A stretch of DNA of 64,000 bases from Mikania micrantha (lineage: Eukaryota > Streptophyta > Magnoliopsida > Asterales > Asteraceae). Of this stretch, positions 1-9,808 are shown in pieces. The stretch is from contig CM018690.1 of assembly GCA_009363875.1 (NCBI GenBank), positions 7,242,788 through 7,306,787 on the forward strand, in the 5' to 3' direction. A program made the position numbers and the translations under genes. Position 1 is the stretch's first letter. Each line of letters starts with the position of its first letter. Below the pieces are notes generated by a model that searched no databases, had not been told where the DNA came from, and worked only from the letters and a program-made list of their open reading frames with translations.

Positions 1-165
1 ACTACTCCCAAGATCCCCATTATAACTATACTGCTCTGCAACCAACACTCTCCTACACATAATCTTACAAATGTAAAACATACAATACATAAATTTACTA
101 GCATCAGTTATCTCCCACATAAACTGTCTTAATCAGCAATGCTACTTATTTTACTGTTATAACTT
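1..165 (+). other. Probable WDR12 intron sequence
   Basis: This AT-rich stretch has no convincing exon. It directly precedes the copia insertion, and rejoining it to the sequence after 3122 gives a natural 3' splice site (…ttatgcag). It is therefore most likely the end of an intron of the WDR12 gene, whose 5' exons lie before the window. Confidence 0.5.
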
Positions 166-170
166 ACTTA

Positions 171-405
171 TGAAGCTGATATCAGAGTATTAACACAACC
201 ACGATTAAGAGAAAATCCTTTATCTCTTTTTTTAGTAATCAATATTCAATCGATTACAAGCAGGAATAGTTATAATAAAACTAAACAGATAAAATCGTAA
301 CTGAAAAGCAAAAACATAGGAATAAACAAAACATGCTTATCTACTAAAAACAAATAAATAAAAGTAAAACCCTCTACTTTCATGAAATAACAAGTTTAGC
401 TAACA
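171..405 (-). repeat. Copia 3' LTR
   Basis: Direct repeat of 2883-3117, 235 bp in both copies. In element orientation it begins TGTTAGCTAAAC and ends CAGCTTCA. Only a few base differences between the copies are visible by eye, so the insertion is fairly recent. Confidence 0.95.
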
Positions 406-417
406 ATCACCCCCTTA
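406..417 (-). other. Copia polypurine tract
   Basis: The minus strand reads TTTAAGGGGGTGAT into the 3' LTR. This is the expected plus-strand primer position, directly after the pol stop codon. Confidence 0.75.
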
Positions 418-1930
418 AACTTGTTATCTTTTTCAGTCCCAGCTTGTTCCTCATTTCTTCATGCTTTAGTCTTGGTAAGGCCTTTGTCAATATGTCAGCC
501 TTTTGATCTATACCGTTCACATGTTCCATTTTGATCCTTCCTTCTTCAACGCATTCCCTGATGAAGTGGTAACGGGTATCTATGTGCTTACTCCTTCCAT
601 GAAATACCGGATTCCTCATTAGAGCCAAAGCTGATTGATTGTCCACCTTTATAGTGACCTGTTCCTCCTTTTTTCCCAAGATCTCAGCAAGTAACCTTTG
701 CAGCCAAATGGCCTGACAAGCTGCACTTGTAGCTGCCATGAATTCAGCCTCGCAAGAAGAAAGAGCAACTGTTGCTTGCTTTTGTGAGTTCCGTGCTATT
801 GGTGCCCCATCATAGAAGAACACTAGCCCAGATGTGCTTTTCCCATCATCCCTATCTATGGAATAGCTACTGTCACTATATCCATATAGGATCCTGCTCC
901 CTTGTCTTTCATATTTCAGACCCAAGCTTGTAGTTCCTTTAACATACCTGAGTATCTGCTTTAGTGCCTGCTGATAGGTTTCTTTTGGACTCTGCATAAA
1001 TCTGCTTACATATCCAACTGTATAGCTAAGATCTGGTATGCTATGTGTCAGATATCGCAGGCACCCAATCCATCTCCTGAACAGAGTTGGATCAACATTA
1101 GGGCTATCATCTTCCTTTGAAAGTTTTAGGCCAGGTTCCATGGGAAATGTTGTAGAGTTGCAGTCCTTCATATTTGTTTCTTGAAGGATCTTTTGAGCAT
1201 AGCCTTTCTGACAGATGGATATTCCCGACTCATCTTGGTTCACCTCTATCCCCAGGTAGTAATTAAGCAGCCCCAAGTCTGACATTTCAAAATTCTCCTC
1301 TAGCTGCTCCTTTACTTTCTTGATTTCTTGCTCACTGTCTCCTGTCAGAAGTAGATCATCTACATACACCCCCATAATTATGGTTTTCATCTTCTGGCCT
1401 CTCTTGTATACAGCAGGTTCTTGCTTACACTTCACAAACCCAAGGACCTTTAACACATTATCCAGCTTAGTGTTCCAGGCCCTAGGAGCCTGCTTGAGTC
1501 CATATAAGGCCTTGGACAACCTGTAGACCTTCTTTTCGGCTCCCTTTTTCTCAAAACCTTCTGGTTGGGATACAAACACCTGCTCCTTTAGATCTCCATG
1601 CAAGAAGGCTGTTTTTACATCAAGGTGATGTACAAGCCAGCCTTGTTGTGCAGCTATTGCAAGAATCAGTCTTATGGTCTCCATCCTGGCTACGGGGGCA
1701 AACGCTTCCTCATAGTCTACCCCATATTGCTGCACGTATCCCTTAGCTACTAGCCTTGCCTTGTATTTCAATATCCTCCCCTCAGCATCTTTCTTCTTTT
1801 TGAATACCCATTTCAAACCCACGGCCTTGTTTCCTGCTGGCAGGTCAGTGAGGGTCCAAGTTTGATTCTTTTCGATTGAGGCTAACTCTGTTCTCATGGC
1901 CTCCTGCCATTCCCTGCTTTCTTTGGCTTG
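407..1930 (-). pseudogene. Copia reverse transcriptase and RNase H
   Basis: An open frame of about 500 codons covers the whole RVT_2-type reverse transcriptase and RNase H. RT runs from the NQTWTL and GLKWVFKKK motifs (first 35 residues) through the finger motif AFLHGDL to the catalytic YVDDLLLTG (about residue 177-185). RNase H follows with SDSSYS, the SSCEAEFMA active-site stretch, DNQSAL and the end motif HIDTRYHFIRE. The frame is uninterrupted to its stop at 407, but the normal entry from integrase is lost through a one-base shift near 1930. It is therefore labelled a pseudogene although its catalytic residues look intact. It is a remnant of a Ty1/copia polyprotein that would act in cytoplasmic virus-like particles. 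Confidence 0.9.
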
Positions 1931-1932
1931 CC

Positions 1933-2798
1933 ATCATCAACTCAATTTCATATAACTCATTCAGAGACCAAAGACCTCTTACTGGTGTGTCATCCTGAAC
2001 TTCATCAGTGGCTATTGTGGGATCATATGCTCCATCTTGGTCAGTTTGTGCTCTGGGCAGAATAGGTCTCCTTTCTCTGACAGTACTTTCTGGGCTGCTC
2101 CATTCAGATTCTTCATCAGAGGTTTCCTGGGCATCTTGATTTCTTTGTTCCTCATTACTGGGTCCTGCTTCTTCCCTGGGATTTAGCTGAACACTGAATT
2201 CTGTCCAAGGCCCTTTTCTTGATTCATCCTTGTCATGTTCTGTGTTCCACATCCAGCCCCTTGATTCATCAAAGGAGACATCTCTGGTGACATGAATCTT
2301 CCTGTGGTTGGGTTAAGCATTCTGTAGGCCTTGGTGTTTGGTTGGGATCCAAGATGCACCATCTTCAGACTTCGATCATCTAGCTTTCTTAGACCTGTGG
2401 CCAGCCGCTTTACATACCCTATGCATCCAAAGACTTTGACATGCTTAAGGTTTGGCTTGATTCCCTTGAAAGCTTCATAAGGAGTTTTGTCTGCCAGGGC
2501 CTTGGTTGGTAGTCGATTCAGCAGGTAGACCGCATGTCTAACACCCTCTGCCCAGAGGTACTGTGGTAGCTTCATAGCTCTCAGGATGCTTCTTGTCATA
2601 TCAAGTATAGTTCTGTTTCGCCTCTCCACGACCCCATTTTGTTGAGGCGAGTACGGAGCTGTAAGCTGGTGCTGAATCCCTGCCTTCTTGCACATATCCT
2701 CCAGATTGTGGGATGTGAATTCTCCACCGTTGTCAGTCCTCAACTTTCTTACTTTCCTTGCTTTGAACGATTGCGCCGCCGTTCCCACCTTCAGCCAT
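1933..2798 (-). pseudogene. Copia gag start fused to integrase remnant
   Basis: A gag start codon at 2798 opens a short reading frame (MAEGGNGGA…). Within about 45 nt this runs into the middle of the integrase core, seen in another frame as RTDNGGEFTS, then SPQQNGVVERRNRT and the region reading VFGCIGYVKR. The catalytic Asp of DNGGEF and the Glu of VVERRNR, the last two acids of the D,D,E triad, are present. The zinc-binding HHCC domain and the first catalytic Asp are missing with the deleted part. A frameshift near 2310 and another near 1930 break the link to RT. The acidic linker between integrase and RT lies at about 1933-2250 in its own frame. No functional integrase can be made. Confidence 0.85.
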
Positions 2799-2867
2799 CC
2801 TTCCGATTCTGTCCTTCGAATCCTTCTACGATCGAGTCCTTCCGATCGAGAGCCTTCTTGATCGATA

Positions 2868-2880
2868 GGCTCTGATACCA
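2868..2880 (-). other. Copia primer binding site
   Basis: Read on the minus strand this is TGGTATCAGAGCC, complementary to the 3' end of plant initiator Met-tRNA. It lies 2 bp inside the 5' LTR, the normal place for minus-strand priming. Confidence 0.9.
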
Positions 2881-2882
2881 AT

Positions 2883-3117
2883 TGAAGCTGATATCAGAGT
2901 ATTAGCACAACCACGATTAAGAGAAAATCCTTTATCTCTTTTTTTATTAATCAATATTCAATCAATTACAAGCAGGAATACTTATAATAAAACTAAACAG
3001 ATAAAATCGTAACTGAAAAGCAAAAACATAGGAATAAACAAAACATGCTTGTCTACTAAAAACAAATAAATAAAAGTAAAACCCTCTACTTTCATGAAAT
3101 AACAAGTTTAGCTAACA
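2883..3117 (-). repeat. Copia 5' LTR
   Basis: This is the 5' LTR in element orientation. Its outer end (TGTTAGCTAAC…) lies 10 bp from the WDR12 exon at 3128. The end supplies a CTAAC motif just upstream of the CAG acceptor, which could serve as a replacement branch site. Confidence 0.95.
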
Positions 3118-3127
3118 ACTTATGCAG

Positions 3128-4780
3128 ATAAAGAGGACACTCATCTTGTTGTTGCTACCGGTTCAAAAGACAAGACTGTGAAACTCTGGAAGGTAATTTT
3201 ACAATTTTTTTAATTTATAACTAGTTTTTGATTGACAACTCATAATTTTTCTACTTTAAAGTTATATGAAGAGCCACATGCAGAGAACTTGAAGATTGGA
3301 GCTTTTAGAACTCTCCGTGGGCATACTGCTTCTGTGCAAAGTGTTGCAGCACAACCTACTGCGGATATGGTCTTCTTTTTCATTTAATTCGGTGTTCATT
3401 TCTACTTTATTTACATTTTTAAGTGTTTTTTATTTGTTTTTTAATATTATTTTATAGGTGTGTTCTGGATCTTGGGACTGTAGGATCAACTTGTGGCAGA
3501 CAGAGTCTAATGAGGGAGGAGATATTGTGTCAACAAAGAAAAGGAAGAAAGGCAGCATGGAAGAAGAGACTCAATCAGAGGTATTTTGGTGAACATTTGG
3601 TGACAAATGATCAGATTTGATATTCGTAACTTCACCTTGTATGTAGCATCTAGCCATCTAACACTGTTGGAATTATGTTTTTTTTAATATTGTAATGTAA
3701 TTTGCTGATTTATACGGTTCTCAAAATCTCTAATATGTGCAGGGAGAGGCTGTATCTACGCTTGTAGGGCATACACAATGTGTATCTTCAGTTCTTTGGC
3801 CTGAACACGGAACCATTTATTCTGCATCATGGGATCACTCCATTAGAAGATGGGATGTGGAAACAGGAAAAGACACATTGAACCTGGTATGTAATTAAAT
3901 TGTTTCATGTCATAAATTACTAATTTCAGTGATCCGAATATTTTCAAGAAAATTTTGATAACGTGCATTCTTTTTACACGTGCAGTTTTGTGGGAAAGTG
4001 ATGAACTGCATTGATGTTGGTGGTGAAAGTTCTGCTCTCATTGCTGGTGGCGGTTCTGATCCTATTCTTAGGATCTGGGATCCTCGAAAACCAGGTACTC
4101 TTTACCAATCACAATTCAAACATAAAACATGATTTTACACACATTGGACTCTAATTTGTGACAACAAATAAAATTTAGGAACACTCGCTCCAAGTTTCCA
4201 GTTCTCATCACACACATCTTGGATAACAGCATGCAAGTGGCACAGCAGGTCATGGTTTCATTTGCTTTCTGCATCTTATGATGGGAAAATCATGATCTGG
4301 GACTTAAGAACTGCGGTAATTTTTTATACTTCTCCACGAATTAAAAAAAAAAATGCTAAATTGTAAATGCAAAAAAAGTCAGATTTTTTTTTTTTGCCCA
4401 GAATTTTTGTATACTTGTAAAGGTTTTTTTTTTTTTTTTTTTACAATTTTTGCATGAAAGTGATCTGACTGAAATTAAAAGCAAAATACAATGGTTGGCA
4501 AGGTCATTCTTAATTTAATCACATCAATATGTGCTGTTATAATGTCTTATCATTATTTCATGTTGTAGTGGCCATTGGCTATAATTGATTCGCACGAGGA
4601 TAAGGTATTTGTTTTCTTTTTTACTTAATTTGTTGTTATCTATTTCTGTTGAGTTACGTAACAATGTGGCATATCTCAAATCCACAGGTACTATGTGCTG
4701 ATTGGTGGAACGGAGATAACGTGGTGAGTGGAGGTGCGGATTCAAATCTGCGAATTTCTTCTGAAATTTGTATCCCATGA
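3128..4780 (+). CDS. WDR12: Ribosome biogenesis protein WDR12/YTM1 homologue, 3' part
   Basis: Eight exons can be read: 3128-3192, 3262-3369, 3458-3580, 3743-3886, 3986-4094, 4179-4315, 4569-4604 and 4688-4780, all with GT-AG borders. They keep one frame and encode about 270 residues. WD40 repeats are recognised from GSKDKTVKLW, GHTASVQSV, SGSWDCRINLW, GHTQCVSSVLW, SASWDHSIRRWD, DPILRIWDPR, HTSWITACKW, YDGKIMIWDLR and HEDKVLCADWW…GGADSNLRI. The lysine-rich KKRKKG insertion between two repeats is typical of WDR12. The family joins PES1 and BOP1 in the nucleolar complex that processes 27S/32S pre-rRNA for the 60S subunit. The N-terminal ubiquitin-like domain and first repeats must lie before the window. 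A copia element sits just before the first exon seen. No frameshift or stop is visible, so the gene may still work if that enlarged intron is spliced. Confidence 0.93.
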
Positions 4781-5783
4781 TTGTGAAGGTATTTTATTCT
4801 AGACTAATGTATTCCTTGAGAGAAATTTCGTACTTACTTTCTCATTAAATAGCTCATAATCTTCATCTTTTACAAAAAAAAATACCTATCAAAATCCCAC
4901 TCATAGCAAACTATGATAGGGTTGCAGAGGGTGAGATGAGGGGAAACTAGGGATGGCAATGTAATCCAAACTCGATAAGACGATAACGTATGCCCAACAT
5001 ATTTATTTATTTATTTATTTTAGGTTTATATCATGTGTATCTAATTGTTTTCTCATTGTTCCCACTGGCCACCTCTATTCTCAAGTTGCAAAATTCTTAA
5101 TTCCTTTCACGTCATAATCGATAAATACCTGGCGGGTTTTGGGTTGGGTATATATACCCAATGGGTATTTTTAGTAATTGATGGGCATGCCCAAAACCTG
5201 CAGGGTAAATACCTACCCGGGTTTTGGGCCACAATTCTGAACTTTTACCGGAGTAATAGTATCATGTGGCTGGTACTTTGTACATGACTGATTTCAGGGC
5301 CAATAAAAAGCGCCTATGAATCTGTTTCTTCATATGAATACTCCCCATGATTATCATTTTGTTGCATGCCATGATCACCAACTAGCCTTTAATTTAACTT
5401 GAACTCCGCAATATTTTGATATTATACTTTAAACGATCCCAATGAATGGGCTTATAGTAATGATTATTGATGAAGCAATCTGGGATAGATTTATATTGGT
5501 GCTATAATTTATGTTTGTACTCCATGCAGGGTGAAGAATGCTAGTTACGGAAGCCAGCCACACATTGTTTAATTAAGTGATGAAATAGGTCTTCGATTTT
5601 GGTCTCGGCGGATGTATTGACATTTTTTTTTTTAAAAAAAAGTCCAATGCAATCACTTTACCATTTTGTTACGATGGAATGCAAATCCTATTTTTGATGA
5701 CATTAACTTGTGTATCACAACCACTCTGAGAGTATTTTTGATTAAATTATTATGATGTTTCTGTTGTGATAGAAGCATTTATG
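4781..5783 (+). other. WDR12 3' flank with degenerate GC-word repeat
   Basis: This holds the 3' UTR and downstream sequence of WDR12. An ATTT microsatellite lies at about 5000-5024. A stretch near 4948-5235 starts TAGGGATGGCAATG and contains gggttttggg and acccaatgggta words, as decayed hAT MITEs of the 5792 type do, but a matching other end was not found. No further gene is seen. Confidence 0.4.
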
Positions 5784-5791
5784 AGTGTTAG

Positions 5792-6392
5792 TAGGGGTCG
5801 GTTTGGGTCGGTTTTTGGCTTAGTCCAAACTCAAAACCGAAATTTCGGTTTTTAAACCCATTTGGGTTCGGTTTTTTCGGTTTTTATCCTTTCAAAACCC
5901 ATTTGGGTTCGGGTTCGGTTTGGGTTTGGGTTTTTTCGGTTTTTTTTATTTAAGCCTTAAATTATGATTATAAAAAAATAAACTAAAATATTATATTTCT
6001 ACTAAAAATATTTTAAGTACAACACTACTTAATATTTAAAAATATATACAAAAATATTTAAATTTAGTAAAAATTATACGTGTTTTTGGTATCCTAAGCC
6101 AATAATAATAATAAAATATATGATTCTTATTTGACTTTTGATATTAAGAACTAAGAAAATAAAAATAGACGATTCATAAATTGTTAAAAAATTTCAAATG
6201 ATATATATATATATATATGCGTATGTACTATGTATTCGGTTTTTTCGGTTTTTCTTTAAGGTAAAACCAAACTTTCGGTTTTTAAAAAACTTACACCAAA
6301 CCCGTCGGTTTCTATTTGGGTTCGGTTTTTTCGGGTTGGATTTTTCGGTTTTTGGGTTTTGGGTCGGTTTTTTCGGTTTTATGCACACCCTA
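5792..6392. mobile_element. hAT-like MITE, 601 bp
   Basis: The element begins TAGGGGTCGG and ends GCACACCCTA, giving imperfect terminal inverted repeats (TAGGGGT against TAGGGTG). It is flanked by a perfect 8-bp duplication, AGTGTTAG, at 5784-5791 and 6393-6400. An 8-bp target duplication with TAGGG ends is the signature of hAT elements. Both subterminal zones are packed with GGTTCGGTTTTTTCGG-type words and the middle is AT-rich. There is no transposase, so it is non-autonomous. Confidence 0.85.
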
Positions 6393-6400
6393 AGTGTTAG

Positions 6401-7745
6401 TAATATACACTTTCTGTAACACAAGTTGCACAATTATTATTTTTGCATTTGACATGAGAGTTTTTTTGCTTGTAGAGAACATTGAAATGATACATTTTAG
6501 CAAAATTTTTTAGGATTCTTCTTGATGTGTTGGTTGGTTGATATCTCCTTGGGTGTTCATAAACTAATGAAACTGATTGAACCATCAAAACCAAAGCAGT
6601 CGATGTAAGTTAAGTGGTATGATTCTTTGACGAATTGACGGTGTGGTTTTGAGCTGGTCGGCCATGTGTTTATGACAAAGGGTATGTGTTATGGTGCGTG
6701 AGGGGCAAACTCGTGACAGCCTTCATGGTGTGAAGAAGAAGAAAAAAGGGGAAAAAAGGGTGATGAGGGCTTGATAAAAGAGTGATGATAACACATGTGG
6801 TGATTACGCGGAGTAATGAGAGGGTGATGGTATTGGTTGATTATGTGGCGCCTACGTGGAGTGATTATAGCCTAAGGGCTCATTCACAGTTTGTAGTGGA
6901 TTTTAATATAAATTGTGGTTTTACTAGCAGTGTGTTGTGGCGGTAACTTGTCAAAACAATAAAATGTTGATAAAAATTGTTAATCTGTTGCAAACAATGT
7001 TTTTATAATTAGATCAGACATTGAACCGGATGTCTTACTGGTTTGGTTGGATTGGTTGTATCAATTGACATCATAATTAATATACATGTATGCCCACACA
7101 TACATGTATGCATATATAGACAAGTTTTAATACATAAGGATTTTTTTGATAATATATACAACAGAAAAAAAGTATGTTTATATATTTTGGTTTCAAATCT
7201 AACAATTACAAGCTCAAAGTTCAATAGATTCAAGCCTTTTCAATTTCAGATCATAAGTTTGCATCGTACGACCAGCAAAAATTGAGTTTTTAATTATACT
7301 TTAATCATTCATGTTTTTGTGTCTCACATTGATCTCATAACTATAACATGGCTTCATTTCCACTCTATAAGAGTTGGTAGCCTATTAGTCTCAAGAAATC
7401 AAAACAAAAAAAATAAATAAATATGAAAATTCCGATTTAACCCGCTTGCTGGCTTAATCGTGTGAAACGGTTGGTTCTAATCCAAATGGTTTAAAAGCAT
7501 TAAACTATAACAACATAGCAAACGGTTTTGGTTGGTGATTTAGGTTTTTTGTCTAAGTTGTTTAGTTACACGGATCACAGTTTCTTGAAATCGAATCCCT
7601 TTGGTGAACCTTTGAATGCAAGGAATGGTAAAAACTTGATGGTAAACATCAAGCAATTTTTAAAAGAAGTTCATGACTTTTAGGATTGTTGGAAGTTGAA
7701 AAGATCGCAAATTAGGCTTTGAGAAAATTGACCGGCGTACGGTCC
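6401..7745. other. Intergenic, no gene seen
   Basis: AT-rich sequence with no supported ORF or RNA gene. The last 150 bases (…accggcgtacggtccgctag) rejoin at 35876 once LTR C is removed, so they are the left half of C's target. The target itself shows GTAC-containing inverted repeats and may be an older LTR. Confidence 0.5.
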
Positions 7746-7750
7746 GCTAG

Positions 7751-9808
7751 TGTGACAATTACGTTTGAAGCTCACGTCTTCACGTTGAAAAATCCACATT
7801 AATAGAACGATTGGGATTATCACGATTTGATAGTATGCGAAAAATCGTGAACGTGGGTAAAAACCGTGCGAGAAACGGAGTTCCTGATTCTCCGGAATCG
7901 TAAAAAGAAGAAAAATTCAAAGATATTTCCTTCCAGAACCCGTCGCGGTACGCCAAGGCTAAATTAAGCCTCCTTGGCGGTACGTGATGAGTCAAAATAT
8001 CTGATTTTTCTCTGGATTTCTTCGCGGTACGCCAAGCATCTTTTCATGCTCCTTGGCAGTCCGCGAAGCATAGGTCGGTCTAGAATCAGCTAAAAATTCA
8101 ACAGATTTCATGCAAAACTTATCTTATTCTTCTTCTTCGAACTCCAGCACCATTTAGACGATCCACTAGACTTTCAAGCTTCCAAATCTCAATTTTAAGC
8201 TGTAGGAACATCATAATCGCGCTAGGGAACGTTTCTACAAGTCCTGATCATCGTTTTTATCCGAGAAATGTGTTCGATCGGGTAATGATTCGTTTTATCC
8301 TACTAGTTTGATAATGGTTAGATTAGATCTTGTTTTTAAACGTAATGCAATAGTTATGATTGTTGATTGTTGCCTAGATGATGGCTAGGAAGGGTTAGAA
8401 ACGAAGAACTTGATATGTTAATGGTTAAATCCTTGTTTTGATCCGTTATAATGCCTGGCTATCATGAAACTATATCTTAGATTATAATAGTTTAAATCAT
8501 TTGATTGTAACAATGCTTATGATTGTCTTGATCATTCATTGGAATGCTAGGTTAAATCCAAGTGTTTCAAACTAATGGCAAGCATCAAGATAATCATTAG
8601 AATAACGATCTGATGTTTATGATAACAGTCATATTAATACATTGAATGTGGTTATTAAACTTATTCTAACGTCACAATTTTATGTTTCATGATATCTAGA
8701 TGATCAATAACAAGGATTACTAATCCTAAGCCAGAAGTCCATCTAGAAATTGTATCAGTAAGATAATTATCAATAATACCTATTTGGTTAATCTGAGAAT
8801 ATCCTGATTAATCTAATGAGTCATCAACTTTGTATTAGGAACCTGAATAACTATAGGTTCTCACATTATCATACATTGTATGATATTCAACTAAATTAAC
8901 TAATTAAAGACTTAATGTCAGTTTGATGACTTTAAATTCAATGTCTTTGACATTGAACGTTCAGAAATATCTAATCAGTAAGTTAAAACATAAATAATTT
9001 ATTAAACATTAATTAATGCAGAATTAAACTATAACTACCAGTCTGTGCGTTATTCTGCTAACTTTGAGATCTCGGGTGAGTTTCGTACAACCCCTCTTGT
9101 TTTTAATGTTTTACAAACATCGGAGTATTAATATAAACCTTTTCTTGAACATATGATATGTATCACTGTTATCTATGTGATTTCATGTGAACTTGTGGTG
9201 AACTTGTAAGATTTCATGGGATTTTGCCTGTAACTCTCTATCACAGTATCGAAAAAGTCCTCATCTCTTGAACTGTAGCTAGTGAACCCATGTGGGGCCG
9301 AACATGAAACATTGATAGTACTATCGGATGAAAACCCATTTTCTGGGAGGATTGCATCTTCCCTGGTGTGAATATTTGTTACATGTTTCCGTTATCCTCT
9401 TCTTTTTAATGTTTTACAAACATCGGGGTATTAATATAAACCTTTTCTTGAACATATGATATGTATCACTGTTATCTATGTGATTTCATGTGAACTTGTG
9501 GTGAACTTGTAAGATTTCATGAGATTTTGCATGTAACTCTCTATCACAGTATCGAAAAAGTCCTCATCTCTTGAATTGTATATAGTGAACCCATGTGGGG
9601 CCGAACATGAAACATTGATAGTACTATCGGCTGAAAACCCATTTTCTGGGAGGATTGCATCTCCCCTGGTGTGAATGTTTGTTACATGTTTCCGTTATCC
9701 TCTTAATGTTAGTGATAGACATTAAGATAATGAGACATTAAGATATTTACCGACGGGTAGTATTTTCGAAGAATATTTCGTCTGAAAGGAACTAGATATG
9801 GGTCTCAT
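7751..9808 (+). repeat. Solo gypsy LTR C, left part
   Basis: It begins TGTGACAATTACG and is interrupted at 9808 by element A. It continues at 35510 and ends GGGGTGTGACA at 35870, giving 2,419 bp in total. The flanking 5-mers are GCTAG (7746-7750) and ACTAG (35871-35875), a target duplication with one mismatch. No internal region is left, so it is a solo LTR made by LTR-LTR recombination. It contains two long GTAC hairpins (about 7942-7987 and 8020-8069), a 303-bp tandem duplication and a candidate leader-intron donor at 9076. Confidence 0.8.
9100..9706. repeat. 303-bp tandem duplication inside LTR C
   Basis: Two head-to-tail copies (about 9100-9402 and 9403-9706) begin at tttttaatgttttacaaacatcgg-like sequence and end at tccgttatcctctt. 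They are nearly identical. The duplication lies inside the candidate leader intron of LTR C and lengthens it from about 550 to 850 nt. Confidence 0.9.

Larger units (their letters stand above)
171..3117 (-). mobile_element. Ty1/copia LTR retrotransposon, internally deleted
   Basis: The element runs on the minus strand. Two 235-bp LTRs (171-405 and 2883-3117) flank a 2.5-kb internal region, and the 5-bp target duplication ACTTA lies at 166-170 and 3118-3122. A primer binding site complementary to initiator Met-tRNA sits next to the 5' LTR and a purine run next to the 3' LTR. Full copia elements are near 5 kb; here most of gag, the protease and the first half of integrase are gone, and the remaining pol has frameshifts. 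It cannot move on its own, although both LTRs and the primer sites survive. It is inserted antisense in the last bases of a WDR12 intron. Copia membership is certain from the integrase-before-RT order and the YVDD motif. Confidence 0.95.

Noticed and set aside
4948..5240. Possible third hAT MITE starting TAGGGATGGCAATG
   Set aside because: No matching terminal repeat or 8-bp duplication was found, so boundaries cannot be supported.
6194..6433. ORFs on both strands at the edge of the MITE
   Set aside because: They are translations of TTCGGTTTTT-type repeats (Phe/Gly or Lys/Asn/Pro rich), not genes.
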